Part shown: positions 8,815 to 18,144 of the stretch, one piece after another | Layout: every line of letters begins with the position of its first letter | Position numbering within the stretch: position 1 is the first letter of the stretch | DNA from: an uncultured Tenacibaculum sp. | GTDB lineage: Bacteria; Bacteroidota; Bacteroidia; Flavobacteriales; Flavobacteriaceae | Assembly: GCA_947501615.1 (NCBI GenBank) | Contig: CANMWK010000001.1 | Coordinates: 1 to 64,000 of the forward strand | Direction of reading: 5' to 3' | Length of the DNA: 64,000 nucleotides | Notes under the pieces: model-generated | What the model saw: the letters and a program-made list of their open reading frames with translations, nothing else | Told to the model about the DNA's origin: nothing | Databases searched by the model: none | Made by a program: the position numbers and the translations under genes

Positions 8815-9236
8815 TACTTTGCGTTTTTAAAAAGACTTTCTATATAAGATTTCTTTAAAAGTGCCATTTTTTCAATGACATATTGTAGTTCTTTTTCTTT
8901 TTTAGAAATTATACTGACAGCTTTTATATGCTTATTAAATTCTGAATCTTTACTTGTTTCAAAACCCTTTAATAAAGTGTTTTTACAATCGTTTATAGAA
9001 ATAAAAGGAATAACACTGCCTTTTAAATAATAAGCATAATATCCGCCAATTTGCAGCATCATAGATAAATGATATAATGTGTTTTTTTCTTTTTCTGTTT
9101 TTGTTATTATTACAAAACAATTAGGGCAGGGGAGAGTTAAAGGTTTACCGCTGTTTAGCCCTTTGTTTAAAATAAAAAAATGAGGGTTTGAGTAAGTGCG
9201 CCCAATCTGGTGGGTCTTGATTTCAAAAGTTGACAT
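8814..9236 (-). CDS. DUF6943-like protein of unknown function
   Basis: The chosen start is ATG at 9236 ('MSTFEIKTHQIGRTY'); the longer frame to 9275 would need GTG and adds 13 residues of low plausibility. The 140-residue product contains 'NPHFFILNKGLNSGKPL' and 'CPNCFVI', a C-x-x-C pair that may bind metal, then a predominantly helical C-terminus. I associate this pattern with the Bacteroidota family DUF6943, found near integrases in mobile elements, but cannot confirm it here. It is transcribed towards the DUF6266 gene, 131 bp apart with an inverted repeat between. No catalytic motif is visible. Confidence 0.62.
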   Translation of the reverse strand: MSTFEIKTHQIGRTYSNPHFFILNKGLNSGKPLTLPCPNCFVIITKTEKEKNTLYHLSMMLQIGGYYAYYLKGSVIPFISINDCKNTLLKGFETSKDSEFNKHIKAVSIISKKEKELQYVIEKMALLKKSYIESLFKNAK

Positions 9237-9324
9237 AGGTATCCAATTAAAATTATGCTTCGCTGCGCTTCGCACATTTTTTTGGAAGTAAAAAGAGATA
9301 TGCCTTAGACTAGTGCCTTAGGAT

Positions 9325-9438
9325 AGGTTGTCAAGGTTTTTGGGTAAAAGTTTTTTAAGTAAAAAATTTGAACAAAAAGATAAAAGGCTATTAAAAAAAG
9401 TTTTATTCAAAACCCGTAGGGCTTGACCTTGATAACCT
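9325..9438. repeat. Imperfect 12-bp inverted repeat with 90-bp spacer
   Basis: AGGTTGTCAAGG (9325-9336) faces CCTTGATAACCT (9427-9438), 11 of 12 positions complementary. The spacer is A/T-rich with no reading frame. It lies between the DUF6943-like gene and a broken HTH gene. It could be a protein-binding or transfer-related site; nothing decides this. Confidence 0.3.
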
Positions 9439-9472
9439 AAAAGCGTTGGATGATGCAAGGCACTTATATTTG

Positions 9473-9767
9473 CTATCTTTTTTTATTTATTGATTGTTGT
9501 TCTAAAGTATTTAATATATCCTGTTCTTTAAAGAAAATTCTGTTACCCATACGAATTGGATTTAATATACCTACTTTAGACCATACACCAATTGTAACTA
9601 AACTAACTCTTAACATTACAGCCACTTTTACGTGTTAATAATTTATTGTTTTTTTGTTTAGTTAATTCTTTAATATAATTCTCTATTTTTAATAAAAGTA
9701 TATCTGAAATTTTTTCTGCTAATTCATCTATTGTAACCTCTGTAATTTGAATTGTTTTTGTAACCAT
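9473..9767 (-). pseudogene. Frameshifted excisionase-like helix-turn-helix gene
   Basis: From ATG at 9767 the minus strand reads 'MVTKTIQITEVTIDELAEKI', then ~32 more residues to 'KLLTRK' and an early stop. The other frame continues from the same point with 'VAVMLRVSLVTIGVWSKVGI', then 'LNPIRMGNRIFFKEQDI', and stops at 9473. Together they make the standard ~97-residue Bacteroidota HTH/excisionase-like protein (leader helix, winged HTH, R-x-G-N-x-(I/F)-F-F wing). The junction reads CGTAAAAGTGGCT where CGTAAAGAAGTGGCT would restore the frame, so two bases appear lost. A plus-strand frame over the same DNA is a shadow. Confidence 0.78.
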
Positions 9768-9938
9768 CTTTTTTATTTTTAAATTAAATGACTTTTGATT
9801 TATAGGATTAAAATTACTATTTGTTAGCGAAATGAAACAAACAAAGACTTGAGATAAGGAATACTTGGACTTAGCGATGGTTTTGTGAAGATGAATGAGA
9901 TAAGAAATAATAAACTAAAAATGTTCTTTAAAATTTAG

Positions 9939-9946
9939 TATCTTTA
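9939..9946 (+). promoter_or_regulatory. Candidate -7 element of the small RNA
   Basis: TATCTTTA resembles the Bacteroidota -7 consensus TAnnTTTG with the final base wrong. It sits about 5-8 bases before the first hairpin of the candidate RNA. Confidence 0.3.
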
Positions 9947-9947
9947 C

Positions 9948-10024
9948 TACTGTGAGTTTACGCTCACATTCTTTTTCATAGCAATTTTTTACCCACCTCT
10001 CAACGATGTGGGTTTCTTTTTTTT
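9948..10024 (+). ncRNA. Candidate small RNA, two hairpins and terminator
   Basis: A compact unit in a gene-free stretch: a weak -7 element, a hairpin GTGAG/CTCAC (9952-9967), an unstructured U-rich linker, then a terminator stem ACCCAC/GTGGGT (9991-10013) and a T-run. No reading frame of useful length lies inside and no plus-strand gene follows, so it is not an obvious leader. It is transcribed away from the broken HTH gene. Evidence is structural only. Confidence 0.42.
9991..10024 (+). terminator. Rho-independent terminator of the candidate small RNA
   Basis: Stem ACCCAC/GTGGGT with an 11-base loop followed by TTCTTTTTTTT. Confidence 0.6.
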
Positions 10025-10444
10025 AATAATTAATGACGTAGTACCTAGTGCGTGGGCAGCAGCGAAAATAAGTGTGTAGCTTATTATTTGTTTTGTACTA
10101 AGTTTATTGATTGGTTTCTTTAAAATTGGATGCTCTAATTGTATTATTAATACTTTTAAAGTAGATTATTACTTACTTTTATAAACTTACTAAAACTTCC
10201 AATTTTAGTGAAAACAACTTTACGAATTTTCTGACAAATAATAAGTTATACTCTTATTGGCTTTTTTTTGATTTTATAGGTGCTTAACAATTAATCTTAT
10301 TAAGTTCTATTTTACATTCTAACAAGCGCATCTTATTGAAACTATAATAGCACTTATAAAAACAATGCATTAAAGACTGAATGTTATTTAAATATCTAAA
10401 TTTCATTATTAATAACGGATGTGAGCGTTGGATGAGCGGCTATT

Positions 10445-10508
10445 TTACATAATGGAGTTATGGCTACCTGGAATTTATGGAAGAGTACCATAACTACCCG
10501 TTATGTAA
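10445..10508. repeat. Long imperfect hairpin
   Basis: Arms TTACATAA (10445-10452) and TTATGTAA (10501-10508) enclose a second pair AGTTATGG (10456-10463) and CCATAACT (10488-10495), with small internal asymmetries. The total stem is about 20 bp. Confidence 0.6.
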
Positions 10509-10579
10509 CTTAGCTTTGGGGAGTTTTGTGTTTTATGAAAACAATATTAAAGATTGCTTTTTACAGTTGTTTTTGAGTA

Positions 10580-10706
10580 TGCGAAAAGACAAGCTTTAAA
10601 ATGCAAGTACCTTTAGAATATTAAAACGCTAAACTTGTATTGGTGAGCGGAACAACACAAAAGACAGAGGGTTTTTGCTTTTCGCAATAAACTGAGTTTT
10701 GTGTTG
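10580..10706. repeat. Interleaved inverted repeats downstream of the SIR2 gene
   Basis: TGCGAAAAG (10580-10588) pairs with CTTTTCGCA (10678-10686). CAACACAAAA (10653-10662) pairs with TTTTGTGTTG (10697-10706). The right arms lie 17-45 bp past the SIR2 stop codon, so the second hairpin could end the minus-strand operon, although no long T-run follows. Confidence 0.5.
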
Positions 10707-10722
10707 TGGAGGTTTGATTGTA

Positions 10723-11880
10723 CTATAAATCCTCTAACGATTTTATTTCATTTAATTCAGAACATTTAAAAGGGTAAGGATTATAAGGATTTTGGTTTAT
10801 GATTTTAATATCATCTCTCTTTTTTAATTCATTATTTATATGTTCATCACCATATGAATAACCAGATATTAATAGTTGAGAGGCAACATTTATGGCATTT
10901 TCAAAATTCTTAAATAATTGGGAGTACATAATATCATTTGAGATTATACTTGTTTTCTTTGTACCTGTTATAAATTTTGGGATTATATCAAAATTCATAT
11001 CCTGTTCAACCTTTTTTGTTATGGGATTTACTCTTACAGCATAATGTTTTGTATTATAATTTTGCGTTACAAAATAGTTATACTTTTCTGTAGGGGACCA
11101 AAATAGACCCGAATCATTATTAAAATGTTGAAATTTAAAAAAGTCTGTACTACCGTGTAACTTATGTATGTTTATTTTATCTGTAAAATGATTATTAAAT
11201 ATAGGCAAAGGATTATTTTCATAATAAACATCTGAATTATCTATAGAAAAACCTCTACAAAATGATATACCCTTTTTAGAAAGTATTTTTTCTAATAATA
11301 AATCGTGGTTAAGTGTAAAAATATCAACTCTATCAAATGTCTGTATATAATCTATAAACTTAGTATATTCAGAAATTGAGTTATCTACTGTTGCATTTGA
11401 AACAAATAACATATCACCAATAAGATAATTGAATATATCTTGTATTTTTTTTATGTAAGGTTCTTGTGTTAATGGAACAAGATAATCAGAATGTGGCAAA
11501 GGTTCAGAGACTAAATATGGTTTGTCTTTAATAAGTTCATTTTTAGCTTTTGCATATATTTCTTTAAACCAATCTAAATCACTAAACTTATCTAAAACAT
11601 AAGAGAAGAAAACTTCATAATTATCAAAATCATCAACATCATCATTATAGGCTTTAACAATTTCATTTAAAATATAAGAATAAGCTAAATGGTCAAAGCC
11701 TAATGACCCATTATGTTTTGTAGTATCGTCTTTATCATCTGCCCACATCCATTCACTTGAACTAGCTAATAATAGTTTTTCTTTTTGGACTCTGTTAAAA
11801 CGTTTTTTGATATCATTTGCTAAAGGTAAACCTGCTGGAAATGAAAAACCTGCTCCTAAAATTACTACTAAATTATTCAT
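10723..11880 (-). CDS. SIR2-like NAD-hydrolase domain protein (defence-type)
   Basis: This 385-residue protein has the SIR2-like fold signatures used by anti-phage NADases: G9-A-G-F-S13 for NAD binding near the N-terminus, 'TLNHDLLLE' (Asn191, Asp193), 'HKLHGS' (about 239-244, His being the usual catalytic position) and 'ISGYSYGDEHIN' (about 338-349). There is no zinc-binding cysteine set, so a protein deacetylase is unlikely. Members of this group deplete NAD on infection. It is the last gene of the hsdM-to-SIR2 operon, 18 bp after the zinc peptidase. No dedicated sensor domain is fused to it, so its trigger is unknown. Confidence 0.82.
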   Translation of the reverse strand: MNNLVVILGAGFSFPAGLPLANDIKKRFNRVQKEKLLLASSSEWMWADDKDDTTKHNGSLGFDHLAYSYILNEIVKAYNDDVDDFDNYEVFFSYVLDKFSDLDWFKEIYAKAKNELIKDKPYLVSEPLPHSDYLVPLTQEPYIKKIQDIFNYLIGDMLFVSNATVDNSISEYTKFIDYIQTFDRVDIFTLNHDLLLEKILSKKGISFCRGFSIDNSDVYYENNPLPIFNNHFTDKINIHKLHGSTDFFKFQHFNNDSGLFWSPTEKYNYFVTQNYNTKHYAVRVNPITKKVEQDMNFDIIPKFITGTKKTSIISNDIMYSQLFKNFENAINVASQLLISGYSYGDEHINNELKKRDDIKIINQNPYNPYPFKCSELNEIKSLEDL

Positions 11881-11898
11881 CGCTTAACTACTTTTTTT

Positions 11899-12612
11899 TT
11901 AATATTTCCAATCTATGTGTCTAAAAGGTAATTTGTTTAATTCTTCTCTATAAAATCTCCATTTAGGCATAAATTGATTCATATACCCTACAAATACCTC
12001 ATTATGAGTTCTTTCTAATAAATGGACTAATTCGTGAACCACAATGAACTCAATGCATTCTAATGGTTTTTTAGCTAACTCTAAATTGAGCCATATTCTT
12101 TTTGCGGCTATATTGCAAGTACCCCATTTGGTTTTCATTTTTTTTATACCAAATTCATTCGATTGAACACCAATCACTTTTTCCCATTTTGATATTAATT
12201 TTGGAGTTATTTTTTTTAATTCCTCACGATACCATTCTATCATCAGTTCTTCTCTTTTTTTTTCTGAAGTATCAGGTCTTATATGTAACTCAATTGTATT
12301 ATGTTTTAAAATAACTTTTGGTGGATAATTGTGTTCAATCACTTCTAATAAATATCGTTTTCCTAAAAAATAATGACTCTCTTTAGTTAAGTATTCTCGT
12401 GGGGTTTCTCTTGCTTGATTTTTAAATATTTCTTGTTGATTTTTAATCCACTTTAATTTATTTAACGCAAATACACGAATAGTATCTAAATCCATTCTAT
12501 TTGGTGCGGCAATACGAACAACGCCATTAGGTGGATATACACTCAAATGAATGTTTTTAATATCCTTTTGTTCTACTTCTATTTTAATATTTCCTAACTG
12601 AATGTTTTGCAT
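11899..12612 (-). CDS. YgjP-like M48-type zinc metallopeptidase
   Basis: The 237-residue protein carries 'VVHELVHLLERTHNEVF', with H193-E-L-V-H197 as the zinc/catalytic motif and a later His203, plus 'KWGTCN' and 'RIWLNLELAKKP', typical of the YgjP/DUF45 family. These genes often sit next to hsdR in type I restriction operons; their substrate is not established. Its ATG overlaps the hsdR stop by one base, so translation is coupled. No signal peptide is present, so it is cytoplasmic. A role in processing or removing the restriction complex is only an inference from context. Confidence 0.85.
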   Translation of the reverse strand: MQNIQLGNIKIEVEQKDIKNIHLSVYPPNGVVRIAAPNRMDLDTIRVFALNKLKWIKNQQEIFKNQARETPREYLTKESHYFLGKRYLLEVIEHNYPPKVILKHNTIELHIRPDTSEKKREELMIEWYREELKKITPKLISKWEKVIGVQSNEFGIKKMKTKWGTCNIAAKRIWLNLELAKKPLECIEFIVVHELVHLLERTHNEVFVGYMNQFMPKWRFYREELNKLPFRHIDWKY

Positions 12613-15600
12613 TAATATTCTGGTTGTTCTATTATTAATTTAAAAATAGCTTCTACTTTGTTTTCTATACCATAAGGTTCAGGCAATTCATTTGCAATAT
12701 CTATACCTGTATCCACTGAATAAGAAGCTAATTGTTTGTAAATTTCTGCTTTAATTTCTCTTTCTTTTGGTAAATTACCTCTCCAACCATCTCTTTTCAC
12801 ATTTTTTACAGCAGCATCAATTTGCATTGCTAACACTTCATTTTTAGCTAAATTATTATACAAAGCTCTTTGTGCCATAGTAACTAATGTTTCTGGTGTT
12901 TCTTCACTTTTACCTTCATTTACACGTTTAGCTAATTCTGCAATCTTTTCTAAATACTCTGCATAACTTATAGCATTTGCTTTACGCTCTTTTATTATTT
13001 CTGCCAAAAGTTTAGACATTTCTTCAAAAAAAGCAGGATCAATTAAATGCTCTTTAATAATCTTTTTACGAACATTATTCTCAATTGTTTCTGCAACTGC
13101 TCCTTGATTCGATTTTATACCATCAGGCATTGAATTAATAGCATCTGCCATTCCAGATTTTACGATAATATCTAATAAGGGCATATCATCAAAAGGTGAA
13201 ATTACTTCAGATTCATCTGCTTGAATATATGTATCTATTAGATGACGCATATCAGCTTCATAGGTTTTCAAATCCAGCGTTTCACCACTTGCTTGTCTTA
13301 TCTCTTCTCTTAATTTTAAGTAATGGTCTAATTCTTTCTTTATACTAATTTCTTCACTTGATGTATAACCTGCTTCTTCCATTTCATCTGCTATATTTGC
13401 ATACGCACGAATCAAAGAAACTGTTTTTTTATACAAGGCTGTACGTTGTGTTTCTTTCGCTTTTAGTTCTGCTTTTATTTCTGTATTGCCACAGAAATAA
13501 TGAATATATGCAAGTGTGTCTCTGGGAATTGCAACAGGTTCACATAAAATATGTATTTCCTCTAAAGCATTATCTAAACGCTCTTTACCAACCTTTAAAC
13601 GGTCTTGAAGCATTACATCAATATCTTTTGCTTCAAAATCATCGTAATCTAATTCTGTAGTATATAATTGTAAAGCTCCTGTTCCTTTATCATTTACCAA
13701 ATTTTTAAATAAATCTTTATAATCTACGATGTAACCAAAATCTTTATCATCACCATCTAAACGATTTACTCTACAAATTGCCTGAAACAATCCGTGGTCT
13801 TTCATACTCTTATCAATATATAAATACGTACAACTTGGAGCATCAAAACCTGTTAGTAATTTAGATACCACAATTAGTAGTTTCATATTTGCAGGCTCAT
13901 CATTAAACTTTGCTTTTGCCCAATCTTCATATTGTTCCGTAGATTTTGAACCTAATAAATTCGTATACAAATTATACATAAACTCTTTTTCAGTATCTGT
14001 ACTTGCACCTGTATCTTCAGTTGTTACGTCACTTGTATGAGGACTATATGATGTTACTATTGCACACTTATCTTTTAATGGTGTTTTAAGGAATAATTCA
14101 TAATATCTACACGCTTCATATATTGAATATGCGACTAAAATTGCATTTCCGTTTTGAGAAGATAAACGAGGTTTTGTACTAAAGTCAAAAACTATATCCG
14201 TAACTACTCTATCCATTCGCGAACTACTGCTCAATACTTTTTGCATTGTTCCCCATTTCTTTTTGAGTTCCGATTTCTGAAAATCGTTTAAGCCTTTAGT
14301 TTTTGCTGCAAACCATTGGTCTACTCTTTTTTGAGAGGTTAAACGTTGGTCTATATCTCTGGCTTCGTAAACCAAATCTAAAATAACACCATCTGCCACA
14401 CCTTCATTAAATTTATAGGTATGTATGTATTTGCCAAATATTTCTAAACTTGTAGACTTATCTTTTTTAAGTAAGGGAGTACCTGTAAAACCAATAAAAA
14501 CAGCATTTGGTAAAATGGCTTTCATTGTTCTATGTAAACGACCACTTTGTGTTCTATGACATTCATCTACAAATACAAATAATTCACCAACGGTTTGTGA
14601 GGGTTGACTTTCTAATTCTTTTATAAATGCATTGAAATTACCTGTGTCTTTTTTTCCAAACTTATGCACTAAAGAACACATTAATCTTGGTGTTGGATTG
14701 CTTAGTTTCTGCATTAAATCTTTACCGCTTTTGGTACGATAGATTGTTTCGTCTGTAGCTTTAAAAACACTTTCGATTTGCTTATCTAATTCATCTCTAT
14801 CTGTTAAAACAACTACTCTTGCATTTGGATTATTTTCTAAAATCCATTTTGCTAAATATACCATAGTGATACTTTTGCCACTACCTTGTGTGTGCCAAAT
14901 AATACCACCTTCATATCTATTGATATGTTTTTGAGATTCTTTAACTCCAAAATATTGATGTACTCTTGGTAACTTTTTAACACCACCATCAAAGACAATA
15001 AAATCGTAGATAATTTCTAAAAAACGTTCTTTATCACACATCTTTAAAAGATACTTGTCTAATAGATTTCTACTATTATCTTCTACATCTTCTTTCCATT
15101 TTAGATAATATTTTTCTGGTGTTTTAATAGCTCCATAGCGTAAACCTTCTGTATCATTTCCTGCAAATAAATATTGCACTGTTGAAAAGAATGGTTGAAT
15201 AAAACGGTCTTGTTGATTGGTAATGTTTTGGCGAATACCATCGTTTATAGTTATTGTACTTCTTTTTAATTCTAACACACCTAATGCAATACCATTTACA
15301 TAAATAACTATGTCTGGTCTCTTTGTTTTGTTACCTTTTATGGTTACTTCTTCTGCTATTGAGAAATCATTTGATTCCCAATTTCTCCAATCTATAAAAT
15401 GAACTTTCTCTGTATTTTTACCAATTTCTGTTTTTATATCAGCACCATAACGCAATAATTCATAGACGTTTTTATTAGTAGTATACAAGCTATCACTAAA
15501 ATTATTGGCAGTTGTTTTTAGCTCATAAATAGCTTTGGTAATTTGAGCATTGTTATACCCTTTTTTAATTAAATACTTGGTTAAGAATTCTTCTTCAATA

Positions 15601-15716
15601 TTACTATTTTCTCTATCTTCTTGCCAATCTCCTAAATAAGTATATTCTAATTCATCTTGGAATAACTTTACGACCCTATTCTGTGTGATACGTTCAATAC
15701 TTCCTACTTTATTCAT
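12612..15716 (-). CDS. hsdR: Type I restriction endonuclease subunit R
   Basis: The motor and cleavage subunit, 1034 residues. The N-terminal PD-(D/E)xK nuclease is visible as D135 and E149-L-K151 ('GVLELKRST'). The SF2 helicase has Walker A 'TQGSGKS' near 276-282, DECH at 384-387 and 'GFTGTP' motif III. The C-terminal part is helical and should dock on the methylase core. Length and order fit HsdR. The start overlaps the end of the DUF262 gene upstream by 8 bp and the stop overlaps the peptidase start. All key residues seem intact, so an active enzyme is expected. Confidence 0.95.
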   Translation of the reverse strand: MNKVGSIERITQNRVVKLFQDELEYTYLGDWQEDRENSNIEEEFLTKYLIKKGYNNAQITKAIYELKTTANNFSDSLYTTNKNVYELLRYGADIKTEIGKNTEKVHFIDWRNWESNDFSIAEEVTIKGNKTKRPDIVIYVNGIALGVLELKRSTITINDGIRQNITNQQDRFIQPFFSTVQYLFAGNDTEGLRYGAIKTPEKYYLKWKEDVEDNSRNLLDKYLLKMCDKERFLEIIYDFIVFDGGVKKLPRVHQYFGVKESQKHINRYEGGIIWHTQGSGKSITMVYLAKWILENNPNARVVVLTDRDELDKQIESVFKATDETIYRTKSGKDLMQKLSNPTPRLMCSLVHKFGKKDTGNFNAFIKELESQPSQTVGELFVFVDECHRTQSGRLHRTMKAILPNAVFIGFTGTPLLKKDKSTSLEIFGKYIHTYKFNEGVADGVILDLVYEARDIDQRLTSQKRVDQWFAAKTKGLNDFQKSELKKKWGTMQKVLSSSSRMDRVVTDIVFDFSTKPRLSSQNGNAILVAYSIYEACRYYELFLKTPLKDKCAIVTSYSPHTSDVTTEDTGASTDTEKEFMYNLYTNLLGSKSTEQYEDWAKAKFNDEPANMKLLIVVSKLLTGFDAPSCTYLYIDKSMKDHGLFQAICRVNRLDGDDKDFGYIVDYKDLFKNLVNDKGTGALQLYTTELDYDDFEAKDIDVMLQDRLKVGKERLDNALEEIHILCEPVAIPRDTLAYIHYFCGNTEIKAELKAKETQRTALYKKTVSLIRAYANIADEMEEAGYTSSEEISIKKELDHYLKLREEIRQASGETLDLKTYEADMRHLIDTYIQADESEVISPFDDMPLLDIIVKSGMADAINSMPDGIKSNQGAVAETIENNVRKKIIKEHLIDPAFFEEMSKLLAEIIKERKANAISYAEYLEKIAELAKRVNEGKSEETPETLVTMAQRALYNNLAKNEVLAMQIDAAVKNVKRDGWRGNLPKEREIKAEIYKQLASYSVDTGIDIANELPEPYGIENKVEAIFKLIIEQPEY

Positions 15717-18144
15717 TTTCTAAAGAATTAAAAGATTCAAATAATGATTTAAATAATTTTACAGCCTTTCTTTCTGATAAGCTTTTAGTAAAATAAGGCT
15801 CTTCAAGGTTGAATTTAGCGTTTTCTAAAATTTCAATTATATCAGAATGAAATTCTTTTGAATTACTTGAAAATGTTATTTCGTATTCTGCTGTAGAAGA
15901 TTCATAGAATAACAAAATATTATAACTCTCTTCTAAATAATTAAAATTACCTAATACTGCACAAGGAGGATAATCTTCACCACTAACATCATTATAATAT
16001 TTTAATTTGAAAGGAGAAGTGTCTAAATTTTGTAAGTATTTGTAATAAAAATAATGAGTATAATATTCGCTATGCATACCACTCATTCTTTCTTTTGTAA
16101 GTAAATAAATACTTTGAGTATTATTGTATCTTATATAGTTTTTAGGACCTAAATAATCTATTAATTTTGGTGTTTCAATAAAACCTTTTCGCCAATCATC
16201 TACTTTAGATTTATCAATTATAATCTTTAAACTACTTTCTACATTTAGGACATCAAAATCTTCATCATCAAATAAGTCTTTAACAAAATCTCTCTTACCA
16301 GCATTATTAATATCACCACCATCCAATAATAATCTTCTCCAACCAATATCTCTATCAGAATTAATTAAAAAACTATAATTACTACCCTCTTTTAGTAAAA
16401 AATCCCCTTTGCTTAATAAAGCTCTTCGCCATCTATAAGCTTTAAATTCTTTCAAGCCTTTTTCGTTAAAAACAGCTAAAGCTTTATCTCTATAATTTTT
16501 AAATTTATTTATGAATTGTATATCTTCATTATTAGACCAATTGCATTGTCTTCCATTATTTTTATAATAATCTTCAATTCCAGAAAAATATAAGATAAAA
16601 ATTATTTGACCTTTAAAATAGGTATGTTGTTCTGTTTCTAATATTAAATCTTTCCAACTTTCTTTTTTAATTAATTGGGCTTTTATAGATTCTTCTTTAC
16701 CTTGTAAAGCACCAAATCCATCAATTTTTAAGTTATTAGCAAAATGATTTACTATATTATTACTATTTCCTAAAACGTTGGAAATACCTTCAATAGACCT
16801 TATAAATTCTTTTTCGTTGTTGTAAATATTATTTTCTGTTAGATTATGTAAAATACGCATCCAATTGAATAAACCTTCTTTTGTTTTCCATTTTATAAGA
16901 TATTGAGAATACCCATAAAATAATATACGTTGGTTGTAATTATCAAAATCATCATTTAAAGCTTTTTCAAAAATTATATCTTCATCGTAATAAAATTTAT
17001 TCTCTAATACTTTTTTAACCTTTTCATTACCATTAGTTACAAGGTCTAAAAAAGAAATAAACTCTAAAATAAACTTTTCACTAAAACCACCTAAATCAGT
17101 ATATTTTTGAAAAGATATGTCTTCTAATTTTTCATTTCTATCAATAAGATACTTGACCTTTTTATTTTCATTTAAATTTGCATAATGAGTAATTGCTTTT
17201 GTTTTGATTAAGTTCATAATCTTATCATCAAAAACATTTTTACTGTTCTTATAATTCCAAAATAGATTTGCCCAATCTGTATCTATTTTATGTGAAAAGT
17301 ATTCTTGAACAGTTACCTCTCTTTCAACTTCATTAAAAACCAATTTAAAGTTAGGAGCATTTGTAAAAGTTGTGCTTTTAATTAATTGCTCAAATTTTGC
17401 TTTAAAGTTTTCAAAAGGCGTTAAAGGCTTACCTCTTGCATTCATTTTTATATAGAGGTCGTCTGTTAATTTAAATTCTTCTAAATTTAGAAACTGGAAA
17501 GTAATTACTGGGTTGTCTTTATTTACCAATCTGTTGTAAAAACCCTGGGTATCTTTAAATTTATAATGAATAGTATCTAACATCACTAACATAGATTGAA
17601 TTGTTGGATCACTTTCCCAAGATGAATAATACCAACCAGCATCTTGTATTGTTTTAGATAAACTATTCTCCTTGCCTTTATCGGCTTCTAATAAATCATT
17701 TAAATCTATGTCATTGTTTAATATTGCATCACAAAATTCTGAAGAACTTGTACGTGTTTTATAGCTAAAATTTGATTTATCATTTGTAACTAAATAAGTT
17801 TTAAATGTTTCAAAATCATCATCTTTATTTGCTAAATACCAATGCATTAAAAACAATGTTGTTAAACGTTGTTGCCCATCTAAAGGAATAAACTTGGTAA
17901 CTTTATTACTATTAATATTTTGTAAACTACCATACACAAAATCTAAATCTCTATGTTTTTTATTCTCTAACAAATAATTATAAAGAGCATCTATAAATAA
18001 ATTTCTAACTTCTTCTTTTGATTTTCTACCTTGTGCGTAATCTCTTTGAATAATAGGAACTTCTATTTGATATTCTTTCTCTTTAAATAACTGAAAAAAA
18101 GTTAAACGCTCTCCAGACTGATTGTTTTCTTTATTGTTGTCCAT
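15709..18144 (-). CDS. DUF262 domain protein, GmrS/SspE-like, larger of a pair
   Basis: This 811-residue protein begins with a DUF262 domain: 'PIIQRDYAQGR' (about 30-40) and 'PLDGQQRLTTL' (about 87-97), the ParB-like NTP-binding motif seen in GmrS, SspE and related restriction factors. A second family-typical block, 'YIKMNARGKPLTPFENFKA', follows near 235. The remaining ~550 residues are novel to me and show no clear HNH motif. It overlaps its DUF262 neighbour by 14 bp and hsdR by 8 bp, so the two DUF262 proteins are built into the restriction operon. Probably a nucleotide-dependent anti-phage component; whether it acts with HsdR is unknown. Confidence 0.82.
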   Translation of the reverse strand: MDNNKENNQSGERLTFFQLFKEKEYQIEVPIIQRDYAQGRKSKEEVRNLFIDALYNYLLENKKHRDLDFVYGSLQNINSNKVTKFIPLDGQQRLTTLFLMHWYLANKDDDFETFKTYLVTNDKSNFSYKTRTSSSEFCDAILNNDIDLNDLLEADKGKENSLSKTIQDAGWYYSSWESDPTIQSMLVMLDTIHYKFKDTQGFYNRLVNKDNPVITFQFLNLEEFKLTDDLYIKMNARGKPLTPFENFKAKFEQLIKSTTFTNAPNFKLVFNEVEREVTVQEYFSHKIDTDWANLFWNYKNSKNVFDDKIMNLIKTKAITHYANLNENKKVKYLIDRNEKLEDISFQKYTDLGGFSEKFILEFISFLDLVTNGNEKVKKVLENKFYYDEDIIFEKALNDDFDNYNQRILFYGYSQYLIKWKTKEGLFNWMRILHNLTENNIYNNEKEFIRSIEGISNVLGNSNNIVNHFANNLKIDGFGALQGKEESIKAQLIKKESWKDLILETEQHTYFKGQIIFILYFSGIEDYYKNNGRQCNWSNNEDIQFINKFKNYRDKALAVFNEKGLKEFKAYRWRRALLSKGDFLLKEGSNYSFLINSDRDIGWRRLLLDGGDINNAGKRDFVKDLFDDEDFDVLNVESSLKIIIDKSKVDDWRKGFIETPKLIDYLGPKNYIRYNNTQSIYLLTKERMSGMHSEYYTHYFYYKYLQNLDTSPFKLKYYNDVSGEDYPPCAVLGNFNYLEESYNILLFYESSTAEYEITFSSNSKEFHSDIIEILENAKFNLEEPYFTKSLSERKAVKLFKSLFESFNSLENE

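Larger units (their letters stand above)
10025..10722. other. Gene-free stretch with palindromes downstream of the SIR2 operon
   Basis: About 700 bp with no frame that looks coding on either strand. It contains an imperfect 64-bp hairpin (10445-10508) and a second set of nested inverted repeats (10580-10706). The right part may include the transcription end of the SIR2 operon. Confidence 0.6.

Noticed and set aside
9450..9638. 62-residue plus-strand frame
   Set aside because: It lies antisense to the frameshifted HTH gene, which has a strong family signature in the other strand.
10283..10436. Possible integron attC site (GCTTAAC ... GTTGGAT)
   Set aside because: The core-like heptamers exist, but the arms between them do not pair as an attC should and no integron integrase is present.
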